This document shows, one piece after another, positions 32,647-40,948 of a stretch of DNA of 64,000 nucleotides (position 1 is the stretch's first letter; each line of letters starts with the position of its first letter). The stretch is from an uncultured Dehalococcoidia bacterium (GTDB lineage: Bacteria > Chloroflexota > Dehalococcoidia > Lucifugimonadales > CAJWER01). Location: assembly GCA_958296115.1 (NCBI GenBank), contig OY282442.1:840001-904000 (forward strand), given 5' to 3'. Made by a program: the position numbers and the translations under genes. A model generated the notes under the pieces. That model was not told the origin of the DNA. It saw nothing but the letters and a program-made list of their open reading frames with translations, and ran no database searches.

Positions 32647-33822
32647 GTGATTATGCCTAGACTAAAGTCGATTCTCGTCCTGGCTATCGTCACGATGGTG
32701 GCTGTGTCCGCCGGCATGCTCATGGCCCAGGACGCAAAGGCCCAAGCAAGCCCGGTAGGCGCCGCGACAATCTCGGACGATCAGGCGTCGAGCGACGCGC
32801 TTACGTACACCCTCACGAATGTCCCTGCTCCCAGCGCGGGAGCCGAGTACGTCGGCTGGCTGATCTCTGACGATGACTCCGTCAAGCTCAGCACCGGCGC
32901 AATGGAGCGCGGGGATGACGGCTCCATTACGCACGTTTTCGACAGCTCGAACCCGCGCTACACCGGCGCGAACCTCATCCAGGGCTACGACAAGGTGGTC
33001 ATCACCGAGGAAGCCGCCGGTTCGGACCCCGATGAGCCGACGGGCGCCGCCGCCTTCTCTCGCCAACTGCCCATGGGCACGGCGTCCAGCATCAGGGCGC
33101 TGGTTGGTGAGGACGGCTCCGCTGGCCATCTCAGGACACAGCTGACCGCCGCCCTTGACAGCGCAAAGCTGGCCCAGGTCCAGGATACGCTCGAAAACGC
33201 TAGGCAACACCTCGAGGCCGTGGTCGAGGCGATTGATGGACCATCCGGTGTCCTGATACACGCGCAGAACGCGAAGCAGGCTGCGGTCGCCGCTGCGCAG
33301 GCCACTAGCGACAGAACGGTGAACAGGTACGCCGCGAGTGTCGAGATGAGCGCCACTAACGCCGAGTCTTCGGCTGAGCTGGCCCGCGACGAAGCCCGCA
33401 TCGCCAGCATGGAGTCGCAGTTGCAGAATGCCAAGCTCGCCATCGCCGGCGTCGTAGGCTTCCTCGACGTAGCGCTCAACGGTACGGACGCCGATGCAAA
33501 CGGCAGTATAGAGTCGGCCTCCGGCGAGGGCGGCGCCGCACATGCATACATGGACGGCCAGCTCATGGCGACGTACTCGCTGCAGGAGGGCGGAATCCCG
33601 ACGCCGACGCCGACCCCTGCGCCGCCGACGCCGACCCCCGTGCCGCCGACACCGACCCCTGTGCCGACGCCGACCCCTGAGCCGACACCTACAGCCGTGC
33701 CGCCTTCTCCGGGCGATAGCTCGGTGCCGGGAGTCATGCAGATAGCGCTGGTTGCGTCCGTGCTGCTCCTCGTAGCGGGCGGAGTGGCTGCGCTGGGTGG
33801 ACGGCGGCGCGAAGAGGCCTGA
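32647..33822 (+). CDS. Secreted cell-surface protein with Pro/Thr stalk and C-terminal membrane anchor
   Basis: 391 aa. The GTG at 32647 is preferred because AGGAGG ends five bases before it (ATG at 32653 is in frame). Signal peptide SILVLAIVTMVAVSAGMLMAQDAKA. Mature domain 1 (~30-150): YTLTNVPAPSAGAEYVGWLISDDD...STGAMERGDDGSITHVF, resembling the extracytoplasmic folds seen around RskA anti-sigma factors. An Ala-rich helical region (~160-300: KLAQVQDTLENARQHLEAVV, NAKQAAVAAAQA) is probably coiled. Then a PTPTPTPAPPTPTP stalk, one membrane helix and a short basic tail GGRRREEA. No LPxTG motif is visible. Position after the sigma/anti-sigma pair suggests it is their main target. Function unknown, probably structural or adhesive. 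Confidence 0.8.
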   Translation: MIMPRLKSILVLAIVTMVAVSAGMLMAQDAKAQASPVGAATISDDQASSDALTYTLTNVPAPSAGAEYVGWLISDDDSVKLSTGAMERGDDGSITHVFDSSNPRYTGANLIQGYDKVVITEEAAGSDPDEPTGAAAFSRQLPMGTASSIRALVGEDGSAGHLRTQLTAALDSAKLAQVQDTLENARQHLEAVVEAIDGPSGVLIHAQNAKQAAVAAAQATSDRTVNRYAASVEMSATNAESSAELARDEARIASMESQLQNAKLAIAGVVGFLDVALNGTDADANGSIESASGEGGAAHAYMDGQLMATYSLQEGGIPTPTPTPAPPTPTPVPPTPTPVPTPTPEPTPTAVPPSPGDSSVPGVMQIALVASVLLLVAGGVAALGGRRREEA

Positions 33823-33922
33823 TCCCGCCAACTCGGAGAGCTGCGCAGCAGCAGCGCCCCGCTCCCAGGGCGAGCCACCCTGGGGGCGGGGTATTCCCTT
33901 TGCGAGGACATGCCAGCCACAG

Positions 33923-34054
33923 ATGACAAACGCAGGCCGCAAGAATCTCCGGGAGCGAGTATCCTGTGACATATGCGGAAGCGTCGTTGTAATCGTCCAC
34001 TGCAAGCTCAAGTGCGTAGTCTGCGGTTACGCGAGGGACTGTTCCGACCCCTAG
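33923..34054 (+). CDS. 43-aa zinc-ribbon peptide
   Basis: Small protein from the ATG at 33923. Two CxxC knuckles: SCDICGSVVVIVHCKLKCVVCGYARDC (~14-40), ending DCSDP. I recognise this as a conserved tiny zinc-ribbon type whose hallmark is C-x2-C...HCK..C..CGY.RDCSDP. The frame is open further upstream, but that part is not conserved in character. Function unknown; likely a metal-binding structural or nucleic-acid-binding peptide. Its end overlaps the beginning of the lipoprotein reading frame. Confidence 0.65.
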   Translation: MTNAGRKNLRERVSCDICGSVVVIVHCKLKCVVCGYARDCSDP

Positions 34055-34809
34055 CCCGGCTCGCCATCGGCGCGAAGGTCTCGCGGGTTTTCGCCGCCAG
34101 CGGCTATATCGCCCTGCTGATCCTTGCTGCGTCCTGCTCCAGCGGTGACGCGCAGCCAAGCCCCACACCACCACCCAGCCCGACGCCCACGCCCGTCCCG
34201 TTCGACCCCATGGCCGTCTTGGAGCGCTCGGGCAAGATCATGCAGGCTCTGCAATCCTTCCAGTTCGAGCTCTCCCACGACGAGGGCGGCACAGAGTTCA
34301 TGCCTGGCTTGATAGTCGAGGAGGCCACAGGCGACGTCGTCAATCCCGACCGGCTCGCGCTCTCGTTCAGCGGCACGTTCGGCGGCGGCTACGCCATCAA
34401 GTCCAGGATGGTTACCATCGGCGAGAACACCTATATGACCAACCCGCTCACGGGCGCGTGGCAGGAGATGAGCTCCTCCGTCAGCCCGCTTGGATTCTTC
34501 AACCCGTCCGTCGGCATAGCCGCCATGATGCTCCGGCTCGAGCAGGCGCGGAGGATCGAGGTGGACCGGGAGGACGTCTTCCGGCTGACCGGCGCGCTGC
34601 CCGCCGACGCGCTGGCCCCACTGCTCGGCCAGACACTCCAGGACGCCCTCGTGGACGTGGACTTGACCATAGACGCCGACGACCTCTACCTGCTCGAGGC
34701 CAGAGTATCCGGGCGGGTGGCCGAGCCGGATACGGACGACATCGTCCGCACCATCGAAATCAGGAGATTCGACGAGCCGTTCGTCATCGAACCCCCGTCC
34801 TTGGAGTGA
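34012..34809 (+). CDS. LppX/LprAFG-like lipoprotein
   Basis: About 265 aa from a GTG at 34012; an ATG at 33973 is also possible but overlaps the zinc-ribbon gene further. Lipoprotein signal SGYIALLILAASC with SSGD after the cysteine, a short TPPPSPTPTPVP spacer, then a single ~210-residue domain: MAVLERSGKIMQALQSFQFELSHDEGG, LALSFSGTFGGGYAIKSRMVTIGENTYMTNP and GLTGALPADALAPLL-like elements. These fit the LppX_LprAFG family of half-barrel lipid-binding lipoproteins (PF07161), which in mycobacteria carry lipids to the outer envelope. The DHA2 transporter gene follows after 30 bp. This matches the known lprG-Rv1410c (P55) pairing of LppX-type lipoprotein with an MFS exporter. Confidence 0.82.
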   Translation: MRSLRLREGLFRPLARLAIGAKVSRVFAASGYIALLILAASCSSGDAQPSPTPPPSPTPTPVPFDPMAVLERSGKIMQALQSFQFELSHDEGGTEFMPGLIVEEATGDVVNPDRLALSFSGTFGGGYAIKSRMVTIGENTYMTNPLTGAWQEMSSSVSPLGFFNPSVGIAAMMLRLEQARRIEVDREDVFRLTGALPADALAPLLGQTLQDALVDVDLTIDADDLYLLEARVSGRVAEPDTDDIVRTIEIRRFDEPFVIEPPSLE

Positions 34810-34839
34810 AGCGGACGCCCCGCCGCAATCGGCTCTCCC

Positions 34840-36444
34840 ATGAGCTCGACCGCCAAACGAACCCTGCCGCCCTACGCCGCGCTCGCGCCAGTACTCGCAG
34901 GCGTGTTCATCGCGGCAGACGACCAGACCGTGGTTGTGACAGTCCTGCCCCAGATAATGCTGGACATGAGGGTCGCGGTAACCGAGCTTGACCGCGCCTC
35001 CTGGACGGTTACGGGATACCTGCTGGGGTACCTTGCAGCAATGCCGCTCATAGGGCGGCTGTCGGACGTGTGGGGGCGCCGCCCGCTCTTCCTCGCCGGG
35101 CTGGTCGTGTTCACGATAGGCTCCGTCGCCGTCGCGCTGGCCCCCGACCTGAAAACGTTGCTCCCCATCGGTCTCCCGGGCGGAGCCGACTTTCCCAGCT
35201 TCGAGGCGCTGATAGCCGCCCGCGTGTTCCAGGCCGTCGGCGCGGGGGCCCTCGTGCCCGTCGCAATCGCCATAGCCGGGGACCTCTTCCCGGCAGGACA
35301 GCGCGGCCTGCCCATCGGCCTCGTCGGGGCGTCCGCCGAGGCCGGCGGCGTCATAGGCCCGCTATGGGGGGGTCTCGTGCCCAAGTACATGGACAGCCTG
35401 TGGAGCGCGATATGGGCGAACGCGCCCGTTGCCCCGGTCCTGGCGGAATGGCTGGGCCAGGACCAGGGCTGGCGATGGGTCTTCTGGATCAACGTGCCGC
35501 TGACGTTAGCCATAGCAGCCTTCGTCTTGTGGACGCTCGCGCCCAGCCCCGGTGTCCGTGCGAAGGTAGATTACCTGGGAGGAGGGCTGCTCGCGGTCAG
35601 CCTAGCGGCTTTGACGCTTGGGCTGGCGAGAATCGGCTCGCCCGACGCGCCGATGGTCGGCTGGCTCTTGCTGTCAGCCGCCGCGCTCGGCCTATTCATA
35701 CGACGCCAGCTATCCCACACCGACCCGCTGCTGCCCATGTCCATGTTCCAGCGGTTGGCGTTCAGCGCGGCCAACGGGACTCACCTACTGGTGGGCGCGG
35801 CCCTCATAATAGGCATGGTAACGATACCGTTGATGGCGAACACGGTCATGGGCCTCACGCCCCTGGACGGCGGCCTGTGGCTTATGCGAATGACCGCCGC
35901 GATGCCCATTGGCGCGGCGCTCGGCGGGCTTGCCTGCCAGCGCTTCGACTACCGTGTACCTGCGGCCGCGGGCCTGCTGCTCGCCGCCGGCGGGTTCGTC
36001 CTGATGAGCGCGTGGGACGCCGAGGTCCGAGAGCCAGCGCTCACCATGCACCTGGCTGTAACGGGGTTTGGATTTGGCCTGCTCATAGCGCCGATAGCCC
36101 TGGCCGCGACCGATTCCGTCAGGGAGCGAAGCCGCGGCGCCGCGGCCGGCTTGGTAACCGCAATGCGCGTCGTCGGGATGACCCTGGGGCTCGCGGCCCT
36201 CACCGCCTGGGGCACGGACAGGTTCGTAGGGCTGGCCGGGCATATCCAGCTGCCCATTCCCGCAGCGGGCGAGACTACGGCCCAGATCCAGCAGAGAATG
36301 GACGCATTCGAAACCGAGATCACCACCGCCGGAGTAACCGTCTTCAACGAGTTTTTCCTGGTAGCGGCGGCCCTGTGCCTCATAGGGCTTGCGCCGACGG
36401 CGTGGATGGCGTGGAGTCGGGCGAGGAGCGAGCGGACAGGCTAG
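34840..36444 (+). CDS. DHA2-family MFS transporter (14 TM)
   Basis: 534 aa. Motif D1-like start VLAGVFIAADDQTVVVTVLPQIM with acidic residues in helix 1, motif A GRLSDVWGRRPLFLAG (~70-86), motif C-like GASAEAGGVIGPLWGGLV (~165), and a second half rich in Gly/Ala helices. Total helix count is about 14, as in drug:H+ antiporter family 2. It lies 30 bp after the LppX/LprG-like lipoprotein. In mycobacteria LprG works with the P55 (Rv1410c) MFS protein to export triacylated lipids, so lipid export is a better guess than drug efflux. The conserved pair is seen; the substrate is inferred. Confidence 0.9.
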   Translation: MSSTAKRTLPPYAALAPVLAGVFIAADDQTVVVTVLPQIMLDMRVAVTELDRASWTVTGYLLGYLAAMPLIGRLSDVWGRRPLFLAGLVVFTIGSVAVALAPDLKTLLPIGLPGGADFPSFEALIAARVFQAVGAGALVPVAIAIAGDLFPAGQRGLPIGLVGASAEAGGVIGPLWGGLVPKYMDSLWSAIWANAPVAPVLAEWLGQDQGWRWVFWINVPLTLAIAAFVLWTLAPSPGVRAKVDYLGGGLLAVSLAALTLGLARIGSPDAPMVGWLLLSAAALGLFIRRQLSHTDPLLPMSMFQRLAFSAANGTHLLVGAALIIGMVTIPLMANTVMGLTPLDGGLWLMRMTAAMPIGAALGGLACQRFDYRVPAAAGLLLAAGGFVLMSAWDAEVREPALTMHLAVTGFGFGLLIAPIALAATDSVRERSRGAAAGLVTAMRVVGMTLGLAALTAWGTDRFVGLAGHIQLPIPAAGETTAQIQQRMDAFETEITTAGVTVFNEFFLVAAALCLIGLAPTAWMAWSRARSERTG

Positions 36445-36457
36445 AAAGGACGGAGTA

Positions 36458-37312
36458 CTAGACCTTCGAGTGCGTCGGGGTAGCCGTCCGGGTCCCGTCT
36501 GGCAGCTCTTCGATGGTGAAGTCGCCGAACAGCAGCGGGGCCTCGCCCTGGAGCATCTCCAGGATGTCCAGCGCGAGCCGGCGTATCTCCCAATCCGCGA
36601 AGGCGGCGCCGCGCATCTCTATGAAGTGCCGCCACGCCCGCACGTTCGCGGTTACGAATATCTTGGTCTCGGTGGCATTTGGGAGGACGGCCCTGGCCGC
36701 TTGGCGGATAGCCTTGCGGCGGTCCCACTTGGTGGTGAACACGCCCTGCCCGCCGCCATCCTCATTGAGGTCCAACTGCCCCGGAATGCTCTCCTCTAGG
36801 GCGTCCACCAGCTCTTGGTAGCTGCGGGCAGCTTTTTCGAGCGCGTCCCTCAGTATCGCGTACTCGGGGCTGCCCTCCTCGATGGCCGGCGGCACGACGA
36901 AAGGGCTGTCGGACTCGTCGACGAACCGCTGGGAGCGTTGGCTGTAGGCGAATCCGGCGCGGTGGCGGACGAGCTCGTGGGTCAGGCTGCGCGAGACGCC
37001 GGTAATCACGAATCCGTAGTTGACGTGCTCAAATACGCTGCCGTCGCCCTTCGACAGCAGGTTCTCGATGAAGTCCTCTATGTGCTTGCGGCCACGCCCG
37101 AAGCTCATGTAGCAGAGCCGCGCCGATACCTCGACTATCGCCGCGGACTCGTCCTCGCCCGCGCGGATGCTCTCCGGGATGTCCGGCAGGCCCTCGTCCG
37201 CCAGCAGGCGGGCGACCTTGTCCCAGTCCACGCTGGGCCGAGAGACCAGATAGACCTTGGGCTTGGTCAGGCGCCGCATCGCGTCTTTGGTTGGCTCTGT
37301 TGGCATTCCCAT
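36458..37312 (-). CDS. thyX: Flavin-dependent thymidylate synthase ThyX
   Basis: 284 aa from the ATG at 37312; the open frame extends further but without family character. Makes dTMP using FAD, NADPH and methylene-tetrahydrofolate. Signature HELVRHRAGFAYSQRSQRFV (~140-160), a known variant of RHR-x7-8-S. SVFEHVNYGFVITGVSRSLTHELVRHR holds the H/E/R residues that bind FAD and dUMP. NVRAWRHFIEMRGAAFADWEIRRLA (~235-260) is the second conserved block. No thyA is seen. Convergent with the DHA2 transporter gene (13-bp gap) and upstream of the dehydrogenase operon on the same strand (61-bp gap from the E2 stop). Confidence 0.95.
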   Translation of the reverse strand: MGMPTEPTKDAMRRLTKPKVYLVSRPSVDWDKVARLLADEGLPDIPESIRAGEDESAAIVEVSARLCYMSFGRGRKHIEDFIENLLSKGDGSVFEHVNYGFVITGVSRSLTHELVRHRAGFAYSQRSQRFVDESDSPFVVPPAIEEGSPEYAILRDALEKAARSYQELVDALEESIPGQLDLNEDGGGQGVFTTKWDRRKAIRQAARAVLPNATETKIFVTANVRAWRHFIEMRGAAFADWEIRRLALDILEMLQGEAPLLFGDFTIEELPDGTRTATPTHSKV

Positions 37313-37373
37313 ATCTGGGCGGACAGGGATCGGGCGGAGCTGGAACCCGCCCCTACGATGTATCAACCCCTGC

Positions 37374-38942
37374 CTACACGACCAAGCTCAGCGGGTTCTC
37401 CAGCCGCCGCTTGATTTCCAGGATGAGCCGCGCGCCCTCCGCGCCGTCGGACACCCTGTGGTCGGCGGAGAGCGTCGCGTTCATCATATTCGCTATCTCT
37501 ATCCGCCCGTCCCGCGCCACGGCGCGCTCCGCCACGCTGCCCACGGCCAGCATCGCCGACTGCGGCGGCAGGATTATCGCCGTGAAGCTGGCGATGTCGA
37601 ACATCCCCATGTTGCTGATGGAGAAAGTGCCGCCCGTGTACTCCTGCGAGCTCAGCGTGCCGTTCGTTGCCCGCTCTATCAGGTCCTTGCTGGCGGCGGC
37701 TATCTCGCGTAGCCCCTTGTCTCCGCAGTCCATGATGGCGGGGACTATCAGCCCCTCCGCCTGCGCTATCGCGATTCCGATGTTGACGTCGGGGTTCATC
37801 TGGACGCCGTCGTCAGAGAACGAGGCGTTGAACTTGGGATGCAGCGCCAGCGCGCCCACGCACGCCTTGATGACCAGGTCGTTGACGGTGACGCGGACGC
37901 CCTCGCCGCCAAGGGACTTGTTGATCTGCTTGCGGAGGGACATGGCTTCGGTCATGTCAATCTCGGCGGAGACGTAGTAGTGGGGGATCTCCTGCTTGCT
38001 GCGGACGGTCACCCTGGCTATCTGCTGCCGCATCCGCGTCAACGGCTCCATCTCGCCCGCATCCTCTTCCACCTCAGGCTCGGCAACCGGCTCCTCGAAT
38101 GTCTCTTCCTCAGCCTCGGTTGCCGGATCCTCCACGATCTCGGCAACTGGCTCCTCGACTGGTTCTTCCTCAGGCTCGGCTGTCGGCTCCTCGACTGGCT
38201 CCTCCACTATCTCGCTTGCGGGCACCTCTGCCGTCTCTTCCACGACCTTGGCAGTCGGCACCTCTGATATCTCTTCCTCAGGCTCGGCAGCGGGCTCCTC
38301 GACTGGCTCTTCCACAACCTCGGCAACGGGCTCCTCGACTGGCTCTTCCACGACCTCGGCCGCTGGCTCCTCTGCCGTCTCGTCTTCCATCTCCACAGCC
38401 GGCTCCTCGACTGGCTCTTCCTCGGGTTCGGGGACGAACGACAGCACGTCGTCCCTGGTGATACGCCCTCCGGGGCCTGTGCCCCTTATCAGGGCTAGGT
38501 CTATGCCCTGCTCTTCGGCAAGCCGCCGGGCAACCGGCGAGGCGCGCAGCTGGTCGGAAATCATTGCAGGCTCCTTTTCTTCTTCTTGCGTCTCAGTATC
38601 GCGTTCTCCGGCCGGATCCTCGGCCGGGGGCTCTTCCATCTCCATGTCTGCGGCGGGCTCGGCCGTGTCCTCGGACGGCGAGTCCGCGCTGGACAGGTCC
38701 TCGTCGGCCCCTCCGACTACGGCTATCGCCTGCCCTACGGGCACGGTCGCGCCCTCCGGCACGAGAATCTGCCGGAGCACGCCCGCGGTGGTTGACTCGA
38801 ACTCCACCACTGCCTTGTCGGTCTCGATCTCTGCGATGGCGTCGCCCAGAGCGACCTCCGCGCCCTCTTCGGCGAGCCACCGGATGACGGTGCCCTCCTC
38901 CATGTCGTAGCCCATCTGGGGCATGTTCAGCTGAGTGGCCAC
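37374..38942 (-). CDS. Dihydrolipoamide acyltransferase (E2) of a 2-oxoacid dehydrogenase complex
   Basis: 522 aa from a GTG at 38942 with GGGAGG upstream. Lipoyl domain at the N-terminus (NMPQMGYDMEEGTVIRWL...EIETDKAVVEFES, lipoyl Lys ~44). Then an acidic spacer, the E1/E3-binding domain (ASPVARRLAEEQGIDLALIRGTGPGGRITRDDV, ~155-190), and an unusually long run of VEEPVEEPAAE-type repeats (~195-310). The catalytic domain follows (MRQQIARVTVRSKQEIPHYYVSAEIDMTEA, NDLVIKACVGALALHPKFNAS) with the active-site His and Asp in SADHRVSDGAEGARL near the end. Last gene of lpd-E1alpha-E1beta-E2. Whether pyruvate, acetoin or a branched-chain oxoacid is the substrate cannot be decided. Confidence 0.93.
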   Translation of the reverse strand: MATQLNMPQMGYDMEEGTVIRWLAEEGAEVALGDAIAEIETDKAVVEFESTTAGVLRQILVPEGATVPVGQAIAVVGGADEDLSSADSPSEDTAEPAADMEMEEPPAEDPAGERDTETQEEEKEPAMISDQLRASPVARRLAEEQGIDLALIRGTGPGGRITRDDVLSFVPEPEEEPVEEPAVEMEDETAEEPAAEVVEEPVEEPVAEVVEEPVEEPAAEPEEEISEVPTAKVVEETAEVPASEIVEEPVEEPTAEPEEEPVEEPVAEIVEDPATEAEEETFEEPVAEPEVEEDAGEMEPLTRMRQQIARVTVRSKQEIPHYYVSAEIDMTEAMSLRKQINKSLGGEGVRVTVNDLVIKACVGALALHPKFNASFSDDGVQMNPDVNIGIAIAQAEGLIVPAIMDCGDKGLREIAAASKDLIERATNGTLSSQEYTGGTFSISNMGMFDIASFTAIILPPQSAMLAVGSVAERAVARDGRIEIANMMNATLSADHRVSDGAEGARLILEIKRRLENPLSLVV

Positions 38943-38974
38943 TTGTGCGGGTCCTCCCTTCAGTTGTATGGCGG

Positions 38975-39952
38975 CTATATGCCGTAAAGGTTCTCGACCG
39001 TCTCGACGACCCGGCCGGCCGTCGGCAGCGCCGCGGCCTCGAGCGTCCCGTTGTACGGCGCGGGCACCTCGACTCCCCCGACCCTCCCAACAGGGCCGTC
39101 CAGGTAGTCGAACGCCTTTTCCTGGATGGCGCTGGCAACCTCCGCGCCCATTCCCCCCGTGCGCCAGAACTCCTCCACCACGACGGCGCGCCCGGTCTTC
39201 CGGGCCGACTGCGCCACCGTATCCGTGTCCAGCGGGCGCAGCGTTCGCAGGTCCACAACCTCGGCGTCCATCCCCCTCTCGGCAAGAATGGCCGCGGCTT
39301 CGAGCGCCACGTGTACCATCCGCGAGTATGCCACGAGCGTGACGTCTGTCCCCTCTCGCTTCACCTTGGCCTGGCCCAACGGTATCGTGTACCGCTCGTC
39401 GGGCACCTCGCTCCGCGCCCTGTACAGCAGCGCGTGCTCCGCGAAGATAACGGGGTCGTCGTCCGCGATTGCGGTGCGTAGGAGTCCCAGGGCGTCGTAT
39501 GGGTCCGACGGCGCGATGACCTTCAGGCCAGGAACCGTAGCGAACCACACCTCCAGGCTCTGCGAATGCGTAGCTCCGAGCTGCCCGCCCCCGCCCGTAA
39601 CCGTCCGGATAACCAGCGGGACCTTCATCTGTCCGTTCGACATGTACCGCAGCTTCGCCGCGTGATTGACCACCTGGTCCATGGCCAGCAGCATGAAGTT
39701 GATTGTCATTATCTCGACTATTGGGCGAAGCCCGCCCAGTGCCGCGCCTATAGCCGCGCCCACTATCGCCGACTCGGAGATGGGGCTGTCTATGATGCGC
39801 TCCGGCCCGTAATCGTCCAGGAAGCCGCTGGTTACCGCGTACGCGCCCTTGAACGCGCCGATGTCCTCGCCGATGATGAACACCCGCTCGTCCTCGTCGA
39901 GCGCCTCCCGGAGTCCCCGGCTCACTGCCTCTCTGAGTATTATCTCCGCCAT
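38975..39952 (-). CDS. 2-oxoacid dehydrogenase E1 component, beta subunit
   Basis: 325 aa. Transketolase-like pyrimidine-binding domain with VFIIGEDIGAFKGAYAVTSGF (~28-48), the PISESAIVGAAIGAALGGLRPIVEIMTINFMLLAMDQVVNHAAKLRYMSNGQ block (~75-125), and GGGGQLGATHSQSLE (~140). The C-terminal domain has VVDLRTLRPLDTDTVAQSARKTGRAVVVEEFWRTGGMGAEVAS (~235-280). Normal length for PdhB/AcoB/BkdB subunits. Lies between E1 alpha (15-bp gap) and E2 (32-bp gap) in one operon. Confidence 0.95.
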   Translation of the reverse strand: MAEIILREAVSRGLREALDEDERVFIIGEDIGAFKGAYAVTSGFLDDYGPERIIDSPISESAIVGAAIGAALGGLRPIVEIMTINFMLLAMDQVVNHAAKLRYMSNGQMKVPLVIRTVTGGGGQLGATHSQSLEVWFATVPGLKVIAPSDPYDALGLLRTAIADDDPVIFAEHALLYRARSEVPDERYTIPLGQAKVKREGTDVTLVAYSRMVHVALEAAAILAERGMDAEVVDLRTLRPLDTDTVAQSARKTGRAVVVEEFWRTGGMGAEVASAIQEKAFDYLDGPVGRVGGVEVPAPYNGTLEAAALPTAGRVVETVENLYGI

Positions 39953-39967
39953 ACGCTCAGCCGCCTG

Positions 39968-40945
39968 TCAAACCTGTCGCGTCCGGTCATAGACGTTATC
40001 GTACAGCGATTCCAGAGACGGCTCCTGGCTCTCCTCCGCGAACCGCGTGGCCTCGGCGACAGTCTCGCGCACCGTCTCGTCAATTTGCGCCGTCTCTTCC
40101 TCGCTCAGCAGCGCCTCGGCGATGCATGTCTCCCGGAAGGCGTCGAGCGGGTCCTTGGCGCGCCACTGCTCTATCTCGGACGAGTCCCTGTACGCCTGCG
40201 GGTCCTGTACCGAGTGGCCCACGAACCGATACGTCATCGCCTCGATGAAGACCGGCCCCTTCCCAGAGCGGATACGCTCGAGCGCCTGCTGCGTTGTCTC
40301 ACGCACCTCGACCACGTTCATGCCGTCGATCTGCGCCGCCGGTATCTTGTAGGCGTCGGCCGACATGTAGATGTCACGGCCTCCCGCGTGCGTCCTGTCA
40401 ACGTGCGTCCCCATGCCGTACAGGTTGTTTTCCAGCAGGAACAGCACCGGCAGATCCCACAGCGACGCCATGTTCAGCGACTCATGGAACTCGCCCTGGT
40501 TCACCGCGCCGTCTCCGAAGAAGCAGACGACCACCTTGTCCTCGCCCTTGTACTTGGCGGAGAGCGCAAGCCCGACCGCGATGGGGAGCTGGCCGCCCAC
40601 GATGGCGTGCCCGCCCATGAAGCCGCGCCGCACGTCGAACAGGTGCATCGAGCCGCCCTTTCCACCGCTGCTCCCAGTGGCCTTGCCCATGAGCTCGGCC
40701 ATCACGACGTTCGGCGGCATCCCCCGCGCCAGCGCGTGTCCGTGGTCCCGGTAGTGCGTGATGATGTAGTCGTCGTCCCGAAGGGCCGAGATGACGCCGA
40801 CCGCTATGGCTTCCTCGCCGATGTACAGGTGCAGGAAGCCCTTGATCTTCCCTTCCATGTAGAGACGGCCGCTCTGCTCCTCGAATCTACGTATGAGGAG
40901 CATCCGCTCGTACAATTCGGTTACCTGGCCGTTGTCCAGGTTCAT
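39968..40945 (-). CDS. 2-oxoacid dehydrogenase E1 component, alpha subunit
   Basis: 325 aa. Thiamine-diphosphate subunit that decarboxylates the 2-oxoacid. GGKGGSMHLFDVRRGFMGGHAIVGGQLPIAVGLAL (~95-130), then the TPP motif FFGDGAVNQGEFHESLNMASLWDLPVLFLLENN (~145-178). Ends with the YRDSSEIEQWRAKDPLD region that carries the regulatory Ser loop in homologs. Four bases from the lpd stop, 15 bp before E1 beta. The short N-terminus and overall pattern resemble AcoA/PdhA of Gram-positive type complexes. Confidence 0.95.
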   Translation of the reverse strand: MNLDNGQVTELYERMLLIRRFEEQSGRLYMEGKIKGFLHLYIGEEAIAVGVISALRDDDYIITHYRDHGHALARGMPPNVVMAELMGKATGSSGGKGGSMHLFDVRRGFMGGHAIVGGQLPIAVGLALSAKYKGEDKVVVCFFGDGAVNQGEFHESLNMASLWDLPVLFLLENNLYGMGTHVDRTHAGGRDIYMSADAYKIPAAQIDGMNVVEVRETTQQALERIRSGKGPVFIEAMTYRFVGHSVQDPQAYRDSSEIEQWRAKDPLDAFRETCIAEALLSEEETAQIDETVRETVAEATRFAEESQEPSLESLYDNVYDRTRQV

Positions 40946-40948
40946 TCC

